A stretch of 21,287 nucleotides of DNA from Thioalkalivibrio sp. (GTDB lineage Bacteria > Pseudomonadota > Gammaproteobacteria > SpSt-1174), in the NCBI GenBank assembly GCA_011046015.1, contig DSBO01000051.1, forward strand, positions 1 through 21,287. Reading direction: 5' to 3'. The stretch's first letter is position 1, and each line of letters opens with the position of its first letter. The notes below the pieces were generated by a model that was not told the origin of the DNA, ran no database searches, and worked only from the letters and a program-made list of their open reading frames with translations. Below, in pieces: positions 7,004 through 15,197 of this stretch. Made by a program: the position numbers and the translations under genes.

Positions 7004-8290
7004 ATGTCAAAAACCATACAGTCCATCCGCGGGATGCACGACATCCTGCCGGAACAGACCCCTGCCTGGCAGTATCTCGAATCGACCGTGCGCGACCTGC
7101 TGGCCGGCTATGGCTACCAGGAGATCCGCATGCCCATCGTCGAGATGACCGAGCTGTTTGCCCGGTCCATTGGCGAGGTGACGGATATCGTCGAGAAGGA
7201 GATGTACACCTTCGAGGACCGCAACGGCGACAGCCTGACCCTGCGGCCCGAGGGCACGGCCAGCTGTGTGCGCGCGGGCATCCAGCACGGGCTGCTACAT
7301 AACCAGCAGCAGCGCCTTTGGTACATGGGGCCGATGTTCCGCCACGAGCGCCCGCAGAAGGGACGTTACCGACAGTTCCACCAGATCGGTGTCGAGACCT
7401 TCGGCATCGAGGGCCCGGACATCGATGCCGAGCTGATCATGCTCACGGCGCGCCTGTGGCGTCGCCTGGGCATCAGCGACGTGCGCCTGGAAATCAACTC
7501 CCTGGGAAGCCTCGAGGCCCGTGCCGCCTACCGTGAGCGGCTCGTCGACTACCTGCGCGGGCACCAGGACGTGCTGGACGAGGATTCCCGCCGTCGCCTG
7601 GAAACCAACCCGCTGCGAGTCCTCGACAGCAAGAACCTGGCCATGAAGGACGTGATTGCCGGCGCACCGCAGTTGCTGGATCATCTGGATGCGGAGTCGG
7701 TAGCCCATTTCGAGGGGCTCAAGCAGCGACTGGACACCGCGGGCATCGTCTACGTCGTCAATCCCTGCCTGGTGCGCGGGCTGGACTACTACAGCCGCAC
7801 GGTGTTCGAATGGATCACCGAGTCGCTGGGGGCGCAGGGTACGATCTGCGCCGGCGGGCGCTACGACGGCCTGGTCGAACAGCTGGGTGGCCGGGCGACC
7901 ACCGCGGCGGGCTTTGCCATTGGGCTGGAACGCTTGCTGGCGCTGCTCGAGGAGCATGGCCGCCTGCCGAGCCCGGTTGCGCCGCATGTCTACCTGGTGA
8001 CCTTCGGCGAGCGCGCCGAGCGCGAGGGATTGCTGCTGGCCGAGCGCCTGCGCAATGTGCTGCCGGGCCTGCGGCTGGTGATGAACTGCGGCGGCGGCAG
8101 TTTCAAGGCGCAGATGAAGCGCGCCGACCGTTCGGCCGCCGAGCTGGCCCTGATCCTCGGCGAGGACGAGGTCGACGCCGGCGAGATCGGCGTGAAGTTC
8201 CTGCGGCGGGAGGAGGATCAGCGCCGTTTTTCGCAGGACCAACTGGAAGCATTCCTGCGGGCCCAGTGCTTTACGGCGCCTTCCGCCTGA
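7004..8290 (+). CDS. hisS: Histidine-tRNA ligase
   Basis: Class II aminoacyl-tRNA synthetase that charges tRNA-His. Length 428 residues, as expected (E. coli 424). The N-terminus IRGMHDILPE is the family hallmark. Motif 2 is at about residues 111-126 (MFRHERPQKGRYRQFHQ). The histidine-specific signature VRGLDYYSRTVFEW lies near 257-270, and motif 3 (GFAIGLERLLALL) near 306-318. The C-terminal anticodon-binding domain makes up about the last 105 residues. HisZ, the regulatory paralogue, is excluded by the intact catalytic motifs and the anticodon domain. No good Shine-Dalgarno sequence precedes ATG 7004. It sits between rodZ and yfgM, in the usual order apart from the missing ispG. Confidence 0.97.
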   Translation: MSKTIQSIRGMHDILPEQTPAWQYLESTVRDLLAGYGYQEIRMPIVEMTELFARSIGEVTDIVEKEMYTFEDRNGDSLTLRPEGTASCVRAGIQHGLLHNQQQRLWYMGPMFRHERPQKGRYRQFHQIGVETFGIEGPDIDAELIMLTARLWRRLGISDVRLEINSLGSLEARAAYRERLVDYLRGHQDVLDEDSRRRLETNPLRVLDSKNLAMKDVIAGAPQLLDHLDAESVAHFEGLKQRLDTAGIVYVVNPCLVRGLDYYSRTVFEWITESLGAQGTICAGGRYDGLVEQLGGRATTAAGFAIGLERLLALLEEHGRLPSPVAPHVYLVTFGERAEREGLLLAERLRNVLPGLRLVMNCGGGSFKAQMKRADRSAAELALILGEDEVDAGEIGVKFLRREEDQRRFSQDQLEAFLRAQCFTAPSA

Positions 8291-8323
8291 GCCGGCCCGC
8301 GTATCAATCCCGAGGAGTAGACG

Positions 8324-8959
8324 GTGGCGGACTACAACAACGAAGACGAGCAGCTCGAGGCACTCAAGCAGTGGTGGAAGGAGAACGGTGCGGCCGTGAT
8401 CGCCGGCATCGTGCTGGGTGCGGGCGCACTGTTTGGCTGGAAGTTCTGGCAGGATTACCAGGTCGAGCAGGCCGAGGCCGCCTCGGCGATCTATGCCGAG
8501 ATGCGCGTCGAGGGGGCGGACGTCGATACCCGGGTCGCCGGGGCCGAGACGCTCAAGTCCGACTATGCCCGCGGTCCCTATGCCGCGCTGGCGGCCCTGG
8601 AGGCGGCGGCCGCTCTGGTGGAGGCGGGCCGGCTGGCTGACGCCGAGGCGCAGCTGCGCTGGGCGATGGATTCGGCGCGCATGCCCGAGGTCGCCGAGGT
8701 CGCACGGCTGCGCCTGGCGCAGGTGGTGGTGGCCCAGGGCCGTGCCCAGGATGTGCTCGACCTGCTCAAGACCGAGCTGCCGGAGGCCTATGCCGGGCTG
8801 GTGGACGAACTGCGGGGTGATGCCTACCGTCTGCTGGGCGACGTGGAAGCCGCGCGCCGGGCCTACGACCGGGCGCTGTTGAACGCCGGCAGCCGCTCGG
8901 AATACCTGCAGCTGAAGCGTGACGACCTCGGGCGTTCGACGGGAGTGTCCGCGTCGTGA
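8324..8959 (+). CDS. yfgM: YfgM family membrane-anchored TPR-like protein (SecYEG ancillary)
   Basis: Inner-membrane protein of 211 residues. A short acidic cytoplasmic start (MADYNNEDEQLEALKQWWKE) is followed by one transmembrane helix at about residues 22-40 and a periplasmic domain of Ala-rich TPR-like helices. In E. coli YfgM associates with the SecYEG translocon and the chaperone PpiD and takes part in periplasmic protein trafficking. The start is GTG 8324, with a strong GAGGAG at 8312-8317. The stop TGA shares a base with the ATG of bamB (TGATG), so the two are translationally coupled, as is common for this pair. The family assignment rests on the N-terminal pattern and position; the periplasmic part is poorly conserved. 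Confidence 0.9.
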   Translation: MADYNNEDEQLEALKQWWKENGAAVIAGIVLGAGALFGWKFWQDYQVEQAEAASAIYAEMRVEGADVDTRVAGAETLKSDYARGPYAALAALEAAAALVEAGRLADAEAQLRWAMDSARMPEVAEVARLRLAQVVVAQGRAQDVLDLLKTELPEAYAGLVDELRGDAYRLLGDVEAARRAYDRALLNAGSRSEYLQLKRDDLGRSTGVSAS

Positions 8960-10107
8960 TGCGCCTGCCCCTCCTGCTGTGCGTCGCGCTGGTGCTCGGG
9001 GGTTGTGGCATGTTCCAGGCCGACAACACCGAGCCGCCGGCCGAGCTCACCCGGATCGAGACGCGGCTGGATGTCGACCAGCGCTGGAGCCGGGGCGTGA
9101 GCGCCGGCAGCGCCGATGACTTCCTGTACCTGCGTCCTGCCCTGCACGAGGGCGTGCTGTATGTCGCCGATGCGAAGGGGCGCGTGGGCGCCCACGACGC
9201 GACGACGGGCAAGCCGGTCTGGTCGGTGACGCTGCGCACGCCGCTGACCGGCGGTGTCACGGTCGATGACGAGGTCGTGGTCGTGGGCAGCGGTCGCGGC
9301 GAGGTGATCGGCCTGCGTCGAGACAATGGCGCCGAGCTGTGGCGCCAGCGGGTGAGCAGCGAGGTCCTGGCGCTGTCGGACATCGATCTCGGTTTCGTGG
9401 TGGCGCGCACCAACGACGGTAGGCTGCACGCGCTGGCCGCCGGCAGCGGCGAGCTGGTGTGGCAGGCGGGCCGCAGCACGCCCGCGCTGTCCCTGCGGGG
9501 CGGTGGGCGGCCGCTGATGGCCTTCGGCGCGGTGATCGCCGGTTTCGACAACGGCAAGCTGGCGGCCTTTTCGCTGGAACGCGGCAGCACGCTGTGGGAG
9601 ACCACCGTGGCTGTGCCGCAGGGGCAGTCCGAACTGGATCGCATGGTGGACATCGACGGTGACATGTCGCTGGTGGACGAGACGCTGTACGCGGCCAGCT
9701 ACCAGGGGCGCGTGGTGGCGGTGAACCTGCGCGACGGGCGCATCCTCTGGTCCCGCGATCTCAGCTCCTATGCCGGTCTCAGCGCCGATCGCCGCCACGT
9801 CTACGTGAGCGACGAGGTCGGTGCCGTGTGGGCCCTGGATCGCGACAGCGGGGCCCCCATGTGGCGGCAGGAGCAGCTGCGCCTGCGCGCGGTCACGGCG
9901 CCGGCGAGCATCGGCGAGGTGGTGGTGGTCGGCGACTACGAGGGCTACCTGCACTTCATGCGGCAGAGCGACGGCGAGTTTGTTGCGCGCACCCGTGTCG
10001 ATCGCAGGGGGGTGCGTGTGCCCCCGCTGGTCGAGGGCGATACCCTGTATGTCTACGGGCTGGGTGGCAAGCTGAACGCCCTGGTGCCCGCGGGTTCGGT
10101 ACAGTAG
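8959..10107 (+). CDS. bamB: Outer membrane protein assembly factor BamB
   Basis: Lipoprotein of the BAM complex that folds beta-barrel proteins into the outer membrane. From ATG 8959 it has 382 residues. The signal peptide MRLPLLLCVALVLGG ends in a lipobox with the lipidated Cys16. The rest is an eight-bladed beta propeller of PQQ-like repeats: VYVADAKGRVGAHDATTGKPVW, RNGAELWRQRV-type and GEVIGLRRDNG-type strands recur about every 40 residues with conserved W and G positions. GTG at 8956 is an alternative start one codon earlier; ATG is preferred because of the TGATG overlap with yfgM. A GC-rich hairpin lies 7 nt after the stop. Confidence 0.95.
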   Translation: MRLPLLLCVALVLGGCGMFQADNTEPPAELTRIETRLDVDQRWSRGVSAGSADDFLYLRPALHEGVLYVADAKGRVGAHDATTGKPVWSVTLRTPLTGGVTVDDEVVVVGSGRGEVIGLRRDNGAELWRQRVSSEVLALSDIDLGFVVARTNDGRLHALAAGSGELVWQAGRSTPALSLRGGGRPLMAFGAVIAGFDNGKLAAFSLERGSTLWETTVAVPQGQSELDRMVDIDGDMSLVDETLYAASYQGRVVAVNLRDGRILWSRDLSSYAGLSADRRHVYVSDEVGAVWALDRDSGAPMWRQEQLRLRAVTAPASIGEVVVVGDYEGYLHFMRQSDGEFVARTRVDRRGVRVPPLVEGDTLYVYGLGGKLNALVPAGSVQ

Positions 10108-10114
10108 CCAAGGG

Positions 10115-10131
10115 GCCGCGCACGGCGCGGC
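10115..10131 (+). terminator. GC hairpin just after bamB
   Basis: GCCGCGC (10115-10121) and GCGCGGC (10125-10131) form a perfect 7-bp stem with a 3-nt loop ACG, starting 7 nt after the bamB stop. No T-tract follows, so it is either an incomplete terminator or a structure stabilising the mRNA 3' end. It resembles the hairpin downstream of der (13162-13179). Confidence 0.35.
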
Positions 10132-10202
10132 GGGCAGGTCATGGTCCACGGGGACGCATGGCGCACAGACAACGGAAGGCTTGGATCTAGGAGAAATCGC
10201 GG

Positions 10203-11624
10203 ATGTCGAGGAGCGGACAGATTGGCGTGTACACCCTGCTGGGGCTGCTGGCGCTGGTGCTGGTCGTCATGCTGGTCCTGCCGTTCTGGTTCGGCATGCA
10301 GGCGCAGGCGCGGTTTGCCGAGGCAGTGGACCAGCTCAATCGTCAGGGCGCGCCAGTCCTGCGGTTGCAGACCGTCCGCTACGATCGCGGCTGGCTCGCG
10401 AGCCGCGCCGAGACCCTGGTCCATCACAGCGAACTGCCCTTCACGCTGAAGCTCACTCACGACCTGCGCCACGGTCCGGTGCATCTGCCCGGCCTGCTGA
10501 ACGACGAGCCCGCGCTGCTCATGGCGATGGTCGAGAGCCGGCTCGGCCCGGGCGAGACGGCGGGCGGTCCGTCCCTGCTGATTGCGCAGGGACGCACGCG
10601 CATCGCGCTTAAGGGTGACGTCGCCTCGCAGTGGCGGCTGGACGAGGTGATGACGGCGATGCTGGGCAGCAACCAGCCGGTCTGGATGCGTGCCGACTAC
10701 AGCGCCGCCACCGGTGCGGCCACGGTCCAGGCCCAGCTGCCCGAGGCCAACGTGCAGGGGCCGGATGGCAATGATATCCGCGTCTCGGACCTGCGCCTGC
10801 GGCTGGACGCCCGCCCGGGGCGCCACGGCCGCTACCTCGTCGGCAGCTACAGCGTGAGCCTCAGGTACCTGCGCACCGGCGGTATCGCCGACATGGCGTC
10901 GATCGAGCAGCTGCGCCTGCGCGCCCGCGCCAGTGAGCGTGGCGACCGGCTCGATACCGAGCTGGCCGTCTCCTTCGAGCAGGCGGACACGCCGGCCGGA
11001 CGCCTGGGGCCGGCGCGCCTCGTGGTCCAGCTCAACAATCTGGATGCGCAGGCGGTCGAGCGCTACGTCGATGCGCAGGCATCGCTGCTCGAGGACATCG
11101 ACCCCATGGCCGATCCGCAGGCGCTGACCGCCGCGGTGATGCCGCAGTTAATCGAGGTCGTACCGCAAATGCTGTCGCAGGCCGAGTTGCGCGTGCCCGC
11201 GCTGTACCTGGCCACCGCCGACGGGGCACTCAGCGCCGATGCGACCCTGACCCTGCCAGCGCTGGATGCCAGCTTTGCGGCCATGCCGATGGCCGTGCTC
11301 ACTGCGCTGGACCTGGAGGCGCGCGTCGCCGTCGATGCCCCCCTGTTGCGCGGCGAGCTGGAGCGGGCCCTGCGCACGCGCCTGGCCCGGGCGCGGGGCG
11401 CCGAGTTCGGGGAGGGGGGCGGCCTGCTGCGCGAGGAGATCGACGAGGATGCCGCCGCGCAATCCCGGTCCCAGCTCTCGGTCCTGGCCGGCCAGGGCTA
11501 CCTGTCGCTGGTCAATGACGTCTACCGCACCCGCATCACGATGCGGGAGGGCAGCCTGCTGATGAACGGCAAGGTGCTCAATCCCGTGGCGCTGATGCCG
11601 GGCGCGGGCGCCTCCCGACCCTGA
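10203..11624 (+). CDS. DUF945 (YdgA-like) family protein
   Basis: Protein of 473 residues from the DUF945 family, typified by E. coli YdgA, whose molecular function is not established. An N-terminal transmembrane segment (about residues 9-30) anchors a large periplasmic domain. Family marks are VRYDRGWLASRAETL at about 59-73 (the GW.as.A pattern close to the membrane), the SelF-TLKLTHDLRHGP-like stretch after it, and a C-terminal VNDVYRTRITMREGSLLMNGK block. The start is ATG 10203 with AGGAGA at 10189-10194, an excellent ribosome site. It sits between bamB and der, which are adjacent in E. coli, so it is an insertion into a conserved order. Codon use looks like that of its neighbours, with no sign of recent transfer. 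Confidence 0.8.
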   Translation: MSRSGQIGVYTLLGLLALVLVVMLVLPFWFGMQAQARFAEAVDQLNRQGAPVLRLQTVRYDRGWLASRAETLVHHSELPFTLKLTHDLRHGPVHLPGLLNDEPALLMAMVESRLGPGETAGGPSLLIAQGRTRIALKGDVASQWRLDEVMTAMLGSNQPVWMRADYSAATGAATVQAQLPEANVQGPDGNDIRVSDLRLRLDARPGRHGRYLVGSYSVSLRYLRTGGIADMASIEQLRLRARASERGDRLDTELAVSFEQADTPAGRLGPARLVVQLNNLDAQAVERYVDAQASLLEDIDPMADPQALTAAVMPQLIEVVPQMLSQAELRVPALYLATADGALSADATLTLPALDASFAAMPMAVLTALDLEARVAVDAPLLRGELERALRTRLARARGAEFGEGGGLLREEIDEDAAAQSRSQLSVLAGQGYLSLVNDVYRTRITMREGSLLMNGKVLNPVALMPGAGASRP

Positions 11625-11731
11625 AGCCCGGCGGCGTATCGGGCCGCGCGGTGCCGCCGCTGCGCGATCGGTGCGCTTGGCAGTTTCTTTCCCCGCGCGG
11701 ATCGTCTATGGTTCGCGCTCCCTGTCGCAGT

Positions 11732-11737
11732 TAGAAT
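11732..11737 (+). promoter_or_regulatory. Candidate -10 element of der
   Basis: TAGAAT (five of six consensus positions) ends 7 nt before the der ATG at 11745, and no Shine-Dalgarno sequence is present. No clear -35 is seen; TGGTTC at 11709-11714, 17 nt upstream, is poor. If used, it would give a leaderless or nearly leaderless der transcript. Confidence 0.25.
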
Positions 11738-11744
11738 CACTCCC

Positions 11745-13148
11745 ATGAATCCCGTAATCGCCCTGGTTGGACGGCCGAATGTCGGCAAGTCCACGTTGTT
11801 CAATCGCCTCACCAAGAGCCGCGACGCGCTCGTGGCCGATTTCCCGGGGCTCACCCGCGACCGCAAGTACGGTATCGGCCGGGTGGGCGGGCGTCCCTTC
11901 GTGGTGGTGGATACGGGAGGGCTGAGTGGCGAGGCCGAGGGTATCGACGAGTACATGGCCGTGCAGACACGCCAGGCCATCGCCGAGGCCGACGTGCTGC
12001 TGTTCCTGGTGGACGGGCGCTCTGGGGTGACCGCGGCCGACGAGGCCATCGCCCGCGAGCTGCGCATTACCGGCAAGCCGCTGTACCTGGTGGTGAACAA
12101 GACCGACGGCATCGACGCCGAAGGCGCCGCCATGGACTTCTACGCGCTGGGGATGGGTGAGCCCATCGCAATCGCCGCGGCGCACGGCCGGGGCATCAAC
12201 GCACTGGTCAACCGGGTGATGGAGCCGTTCCCCGAGGCGCCCGAGGTCACGCCCGAGGACGAGGCGGCGAAGGGCATCCGCATCGCCTTCGTCGGGCGCC
12301 CCAACGTTGGCAAGTCCACGCTCATCAACCGCATCATGGGCGAGGAGCGGGTGGTCGCCTTCGACCAGCCGGGCACCACGCGCGACAGCGTCGAGATCCC
12401 CTTCGAGCGCGACGGCCAGGCCTACACGCTGATCGACACCGCCGGCGTGCGCCGCCGTGCGCGGGTCAGCGAGGCCATCGAGAAGTTCAGCGTGATCAAG
12501 ACACTGCAGGCCATCGAGGCCTGTCACGTCACCATCCTGGTGCTCGACGCGCGCGAGGGCATCACCGAGCAGGACGCGACCCTGGTTGGCCACGTGATGG
12601 AGGCCGGCAAGGCCATCGTCGTGGCGATCAACAAGTGGGATGGCCTGACGCCCGAGCAGCGCGACAAGGTCCGTCACGAGATCGAGATCAAGCTGCCGTT
12701 CCTGGACTTCGCCGAGCGGTTCTTCGTCTCGGCGCTGCATGGGACCGGCGTGGGCGAACTCTACGCCGCCGTGCAGCGGGCCTACGACTCGTCGATGCTG
12801 GATGTCTCGACCTCCAGGCTCACCACGCTGCTCGAACAGGCCGTCGTCCAGCACCAGCCGCCACTGGTGCACGGGCGGCGCATCAAGCTGCGCTATGCCC
12901 ACCAGGGCGGGCACAATCCGCCCATTATCGTCATCCACGGCAACCAGACCGAGCGCGTACCCGGCGCCTACAAGCGCTACCTCGTGAACTTTTTCCGCAC
13001 GCGCCTCAAGCTGGTGGGCACCCCCATCCGCATCGAGTTCAAGACTGGCGAGAACCCCTACGCGGGTCGGCGCAACACGCTCACGCCGCGCCAGCAATAC
13101 AAGCGCGACCGCATGATGCGGCACATCAAGCGAAGCAAGAAAAAATAG
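11745..13148 (+). CDS. der: Ribosome biogenesis GTPase Der (EngA)
   Basis: Essential GTPase with two tandem G domains that acts in maturation of the 50S ribosomal subunit. Length 467 residues. The first G domain starts with GRPNVGKST at residues 9-17 and has DTGG and NKTD motifs. The second has GRPNVGKST at about 184-192, DTAG and NKWD. The C-terminal KH-like domain spans roughly residues 355-450, with NPPIIVIHGNQ, and ends in a basic tail KRSKKK. The start is ATG 11745; no Shine-Dalgarno sequence is visible and a -10-like TAGAAT lies just upstream. The gene converges with the M23 peptidase gene, with 19 nt between the stops. Confidence 0.97.
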   Translation: MNPVIALVGRPNVGKSTLFNRLTKSRDALVADFPGLTRDRKYGIGRVGGRPFVVVDTGGLSGEAEGIDEYMAVQTRQAIAEADVLLFLVDGRSGVTAADEAIARELRITGKPLYLVVNKTDGIDAEGAAMDFYALGMGEPIAIAAAHGRGINALVNRVMEPFPEAPEVTPEDEAAKGIRIAFVGRPNVGKSTLINRIMGEERVVAFDQPGTTRDSVEIPFERDGQAYTLIDTAGVRRRARVSEAIEKFSVIKTLQAIEACHVTILVLDAREGITEQDATLVGHVMEAGKAIVVAINKWDGLTPEQRDKVRHEIEIKLPFLDFAERFFVSALHGTGVGELYAAVQRAYDSSMLDVSTSRLTTLLEQAVVQHQPPLVHGRRIKLRYAHQGGHNPPIIVIHGNQTERVPGAYKRYLVNFFRTRLKLVGTPIRIEFKTGENPYAGRRNTLTPRQQYKRDRMMRHIKRSKKK

Positions 13149-13161
13149 GGGCGGGGGGCCT

Positions 13162-13179
13162 GCCGCGCTACGGCGCGGC
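13162..13179 (+). terminator. GC hairpin with UACG tetraloop after der
   Basis: GCCGCGC (13162-13168) pairs with GCGCGGC (13173-13179) across a TACG loop. In RNA this is a C(UACG)G tetraloop, a class known for exceptional stability. It begins 13 nt after the der stop and overlaps the last codons of the opposing M23 gene. No T-run follows on the plus strand. On the minus strand a T-run (from der codons at 13140-13146) comes about 16 nt later, so it could also help end the M23 transcript. Termination is inferred. Confidence 0.4.
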
Positions 13180-13998
13180 GGTGGTTTCCGGCAGGAACAG
13201 TTCGGGGTCGACCGCGTTGCGGTTGAGGTAGACGCTCCAGTGCAGGTGCGGCCCGGTGACGCGGCCGCTGGCGCCCACCGTGCCGATGGTCTCGCCGCGC
13301 ACCACGCGCTGTCCCGGCTCCACGTCGATGCGGGCGAGGTGCGCGTACAGCGTCAGCACGCCCTGGCCGTGATCGAGATACACGACGTTCCCCGAGAAGA
13401 AGAAATCACCCGTGTGCAGCACCACGCCGTCGGCCGGCGCGCGGATCGGCGTGCCCTGGGCCGCCGGGATGTCCATGCCGCGGTGCGGATTGCGCGGCTG
13501 ACCGTTGATGATGCGCCGCTTGCCATAGGTATTGGCGTAGGGGCCCGGTACCGGCTGCAGAAAGTCGAGGGCCGGCAGCGGTTCGCTGCGGGTCTTGAGC
13601 ACGTCGCGCACCACCGCCTGCTCGCGCCAGTGACGCTCGAGATCCGCCTGGCTCAGGTCGACCTTGCTCTGGTCCTTGATGGTCAGGTGCTGGGTGGCGT
13701 ACTCCTTGCTCGTGACCTCGAAGGGGATGGTGGAACGCCCATTCCCGCCCCAGGCGACCTCGAGGTCGTGCGTGCCGATGGCCGCATCCAGCGGCAGGCC
13801 GACCACGGCGGTGTATCCCCCCTCGTGCGCCAGCACCAGTACGGGGCGATCCTGGTATCGCGCCAGCGGCTCGACATCGGCCGCCGCACGGAATTCGACG
13901 AGCGCCACGCCGCCCGGTACCGGGGCGTGGCGGGGCAGCGTCTCGGCAAATAGCGAAGGGGTTAACAGAAACCCAATTAACAGGATCAGGGTGCGCAT
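13168..13998 (-). CDS. Periplasmic M23 (LytM) family metallopeptidase
   Basis: Zinc endopeptidase expected to cut peptide cross-links of peptidoglycan in the periplasm. The 276-residue precursor has a signal peptide (MRTLILLIGFLLTPSLFA, cleavage after about Ala18). An N-terminal beta-rich region to about residue 100 follows, then a linker. The M23 domain lies at about 155-270. Zinc ligands are all visible: His172 and Asp176 in HRGMDIP, and His253 in the HLHW motif; His220 (LYAHL) is the other catalytic histidine. The enzyme is therefore probably active, unlike EnvC or NlpD-type activators. The start ATG at 13998 has no Shine-Dalgarno sequence; a TAGCAT lies at 14010-14005. It is divergent from the aminotransferase gene, whose first ATG is only 14 bp away. 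Confidence 0.9.
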   Translation of the reverse strand: MRTLILLIGFLLTPSLFAETLPRHAPVPGGVALVEFRAAADVEPLARYQDRPVLVLAHEGGYTAVVGLPLDAAIGTHDLEVAWGGNGRSTIPFEVTSKEYATQHLTIKDQSKVDLSQADLERHWREQAVVRDVLKTRSEPLPALDFLQPVPGPYANTYGKRRIINGQPRNPHRGMDIPAAQGTPIRAPADGVVLHTGDFFFSGNVVYLDHGQGVLTLYAHLARIDVEPGQRVVRGETIGTVGASGRVTGPHLHWSVYLNRNAVDPELFLPETTAAP

Positions 13999-14012
13999 GG
14001 GGCCATGCTACC

Positions 14013-15194
14013 ATGCGTGGCATGAATGGAAAGCGACATATTGCCCGCCGCATGGCGGACATTCAGCCCTTTTACGTCATGGACATCCTCGCGCGCGCTC
14101 GCGCGCTGGAGGCGGAAGGGCGCGACATCGTGCACATGGAGATCGGCGAGCCGGATTTCCCCACCCCCGCACCGATCATCGAGGCCGGGCAGCGGGCGCT
14201 CGCGGCGGGCCGCACGCATTACACGCCGGCCGCCGGCCTGCCCGAACTGCGCGAGGCCATCGCCCGGCACTATGCCACGCGCTACGGCGTGAACGTCGCG
14301 CCCTCGCGCATCATCGTCACGCCCGGTGCCTCGGGCGCCCTGCAACTGGTGTTGTCTGTCCTGGTCAATCCGGGCGAGCAGGTGGTGATGGCCGACCCCG
14401 GATATCCCTGCAATCGGAACTTCGTGCGCCTGCTCGACGGCGAGCCGACCTTCGTGCCGGTGGATGCCGCGACCGACTACCAGCTCACGGTCGATGCCCT
14501 GCGCGCGTCCTGGACGGGGCGCTCCAGCGCGGCACTGATTGCCTCGCCGGCCAATCCCACGGGCACCCTGGTGCCGGCCGACCAGCTTCGCGCCATGGCG
14601 GCGTTCGTAGAGGGCAAGGGTGGGAGCCTGATCGTGGACGAGATCTATCACGGCCTGGTGTACGACGCCGACGCACCCACCGCGCTATCGGTGTCCGACC
14701 GGGTGTTCGTCATCAACAGCTTCTCCAAGTATTTCGGCATGACCGGCTGGCGCCTGGGCTGGGTGGTGGCGCCGGAGGGCTATGAGCACGAGCTCGACAA
14801 GCTCGCGCAGAATCTCTTCCTCGCCGCCTCCACGCCCTCGCAATATGCGGCGCTCGCGGCCTTCGAGCCCGAGACCATCGAGATCCTCGAGCAGCGCCGG
14901 CAGGCCTTCCAGGAACGGCTCGATTTCCTGCTGCCCAAGCTGCGGCGGCTGGGCTTCGAGATCCCGGTCAAGCCGCAGGGCGCGTTCTATCTCTACGCCA
15001 ACAGCGCACGCCTGGACAGCGACAGCTTCGCGCTCTGCAACCGCATGTTGCAGGAGGCCGGTGTGGCGGCGACGCCGGGTCTGGATTTCGGCAGCCACCG
15101 CGCCGCCGAGCACGTGCGCTTCGCCTACACCACCGACCTGGACCGGCTGCGCGAGGGTGTCGAGCGGCTGGAGGACTTCCTTTACCGGAACTAG
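14013..15194 (+). CDS. Class I/II pyridoxal-phosphate-dependent aminotransferase
   Basis: Fold-type I PLP enzyme of up to 393 residues, close to aspartate/alanine-type aminotransferases; substrate not predictable from sequence. Visible marks: ADIQPFYVMDIL near the start, HMEIGEPDFPTP, the PLP-stacking region ADPGYPCNRN, ASPANPTGT with Asn181, LIVDEIYHGL with Asp209 and Tyr212, and SFSKYFGMTGWRLGW with the Schiff-base Lys239. A C-terminal VRFAYTT arginine would bind the substrate carboxylate. Three in-frame ATGs exist (14013, 14022, 14052). Related proteins carry about ten residues before ADIQPF, which favours 14013 or 14022, but none has a good ribosome site. The phosphodiester glycosidase gene follows after 3 nt. 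Confidence 0.9.
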   Translation: MRGMNGKRHIARRMADIQPFYVMDILARARALEAEGRDIVHMEIGEPDFPTPAPIIEAGQRALAAGRTHYTPAAGLPELREAIARHYATRYGVNVAPSRIIVTPGASGALQLVLSVLVNPGEQVVMADPGYPCNRNFVRLLDGEPTFVPVDAATDYQLTVDALRASWTGRSSAALIASPANPTGTLVPADQLRAMAAFVEGKGGSLIVDEIYHGLVYDADAPTALSVSDRVFVINSFSKYFGMTGWRLGWVVAPEGYEHELDKLAQNLFLAASTPSQYAALAAFEPETIEILEQRRQAFQERLDFLLPKLRRLGFEIPVKPQGAFYLYANSARLDSDSFALCNRMLQEAGVAATPGLDFGSHRAAEHVRFAYTTDLDRLREGVERLEDFLYRN

Positions 15195-15197
15195 CGG

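Noticed and set aside
10108..10202. Possible small gene between bamB and the DUF945 gene
   Set aside because: Frames here are continuations or shadows of neighbours; only a GC hairpin and the DUF945 ribosome site are supported.
11706..13124. Minus-strand open frame of 472 codons opposite der
   Set aside because: Antisense to a certain GTPase gene; no independent start signal or motif.
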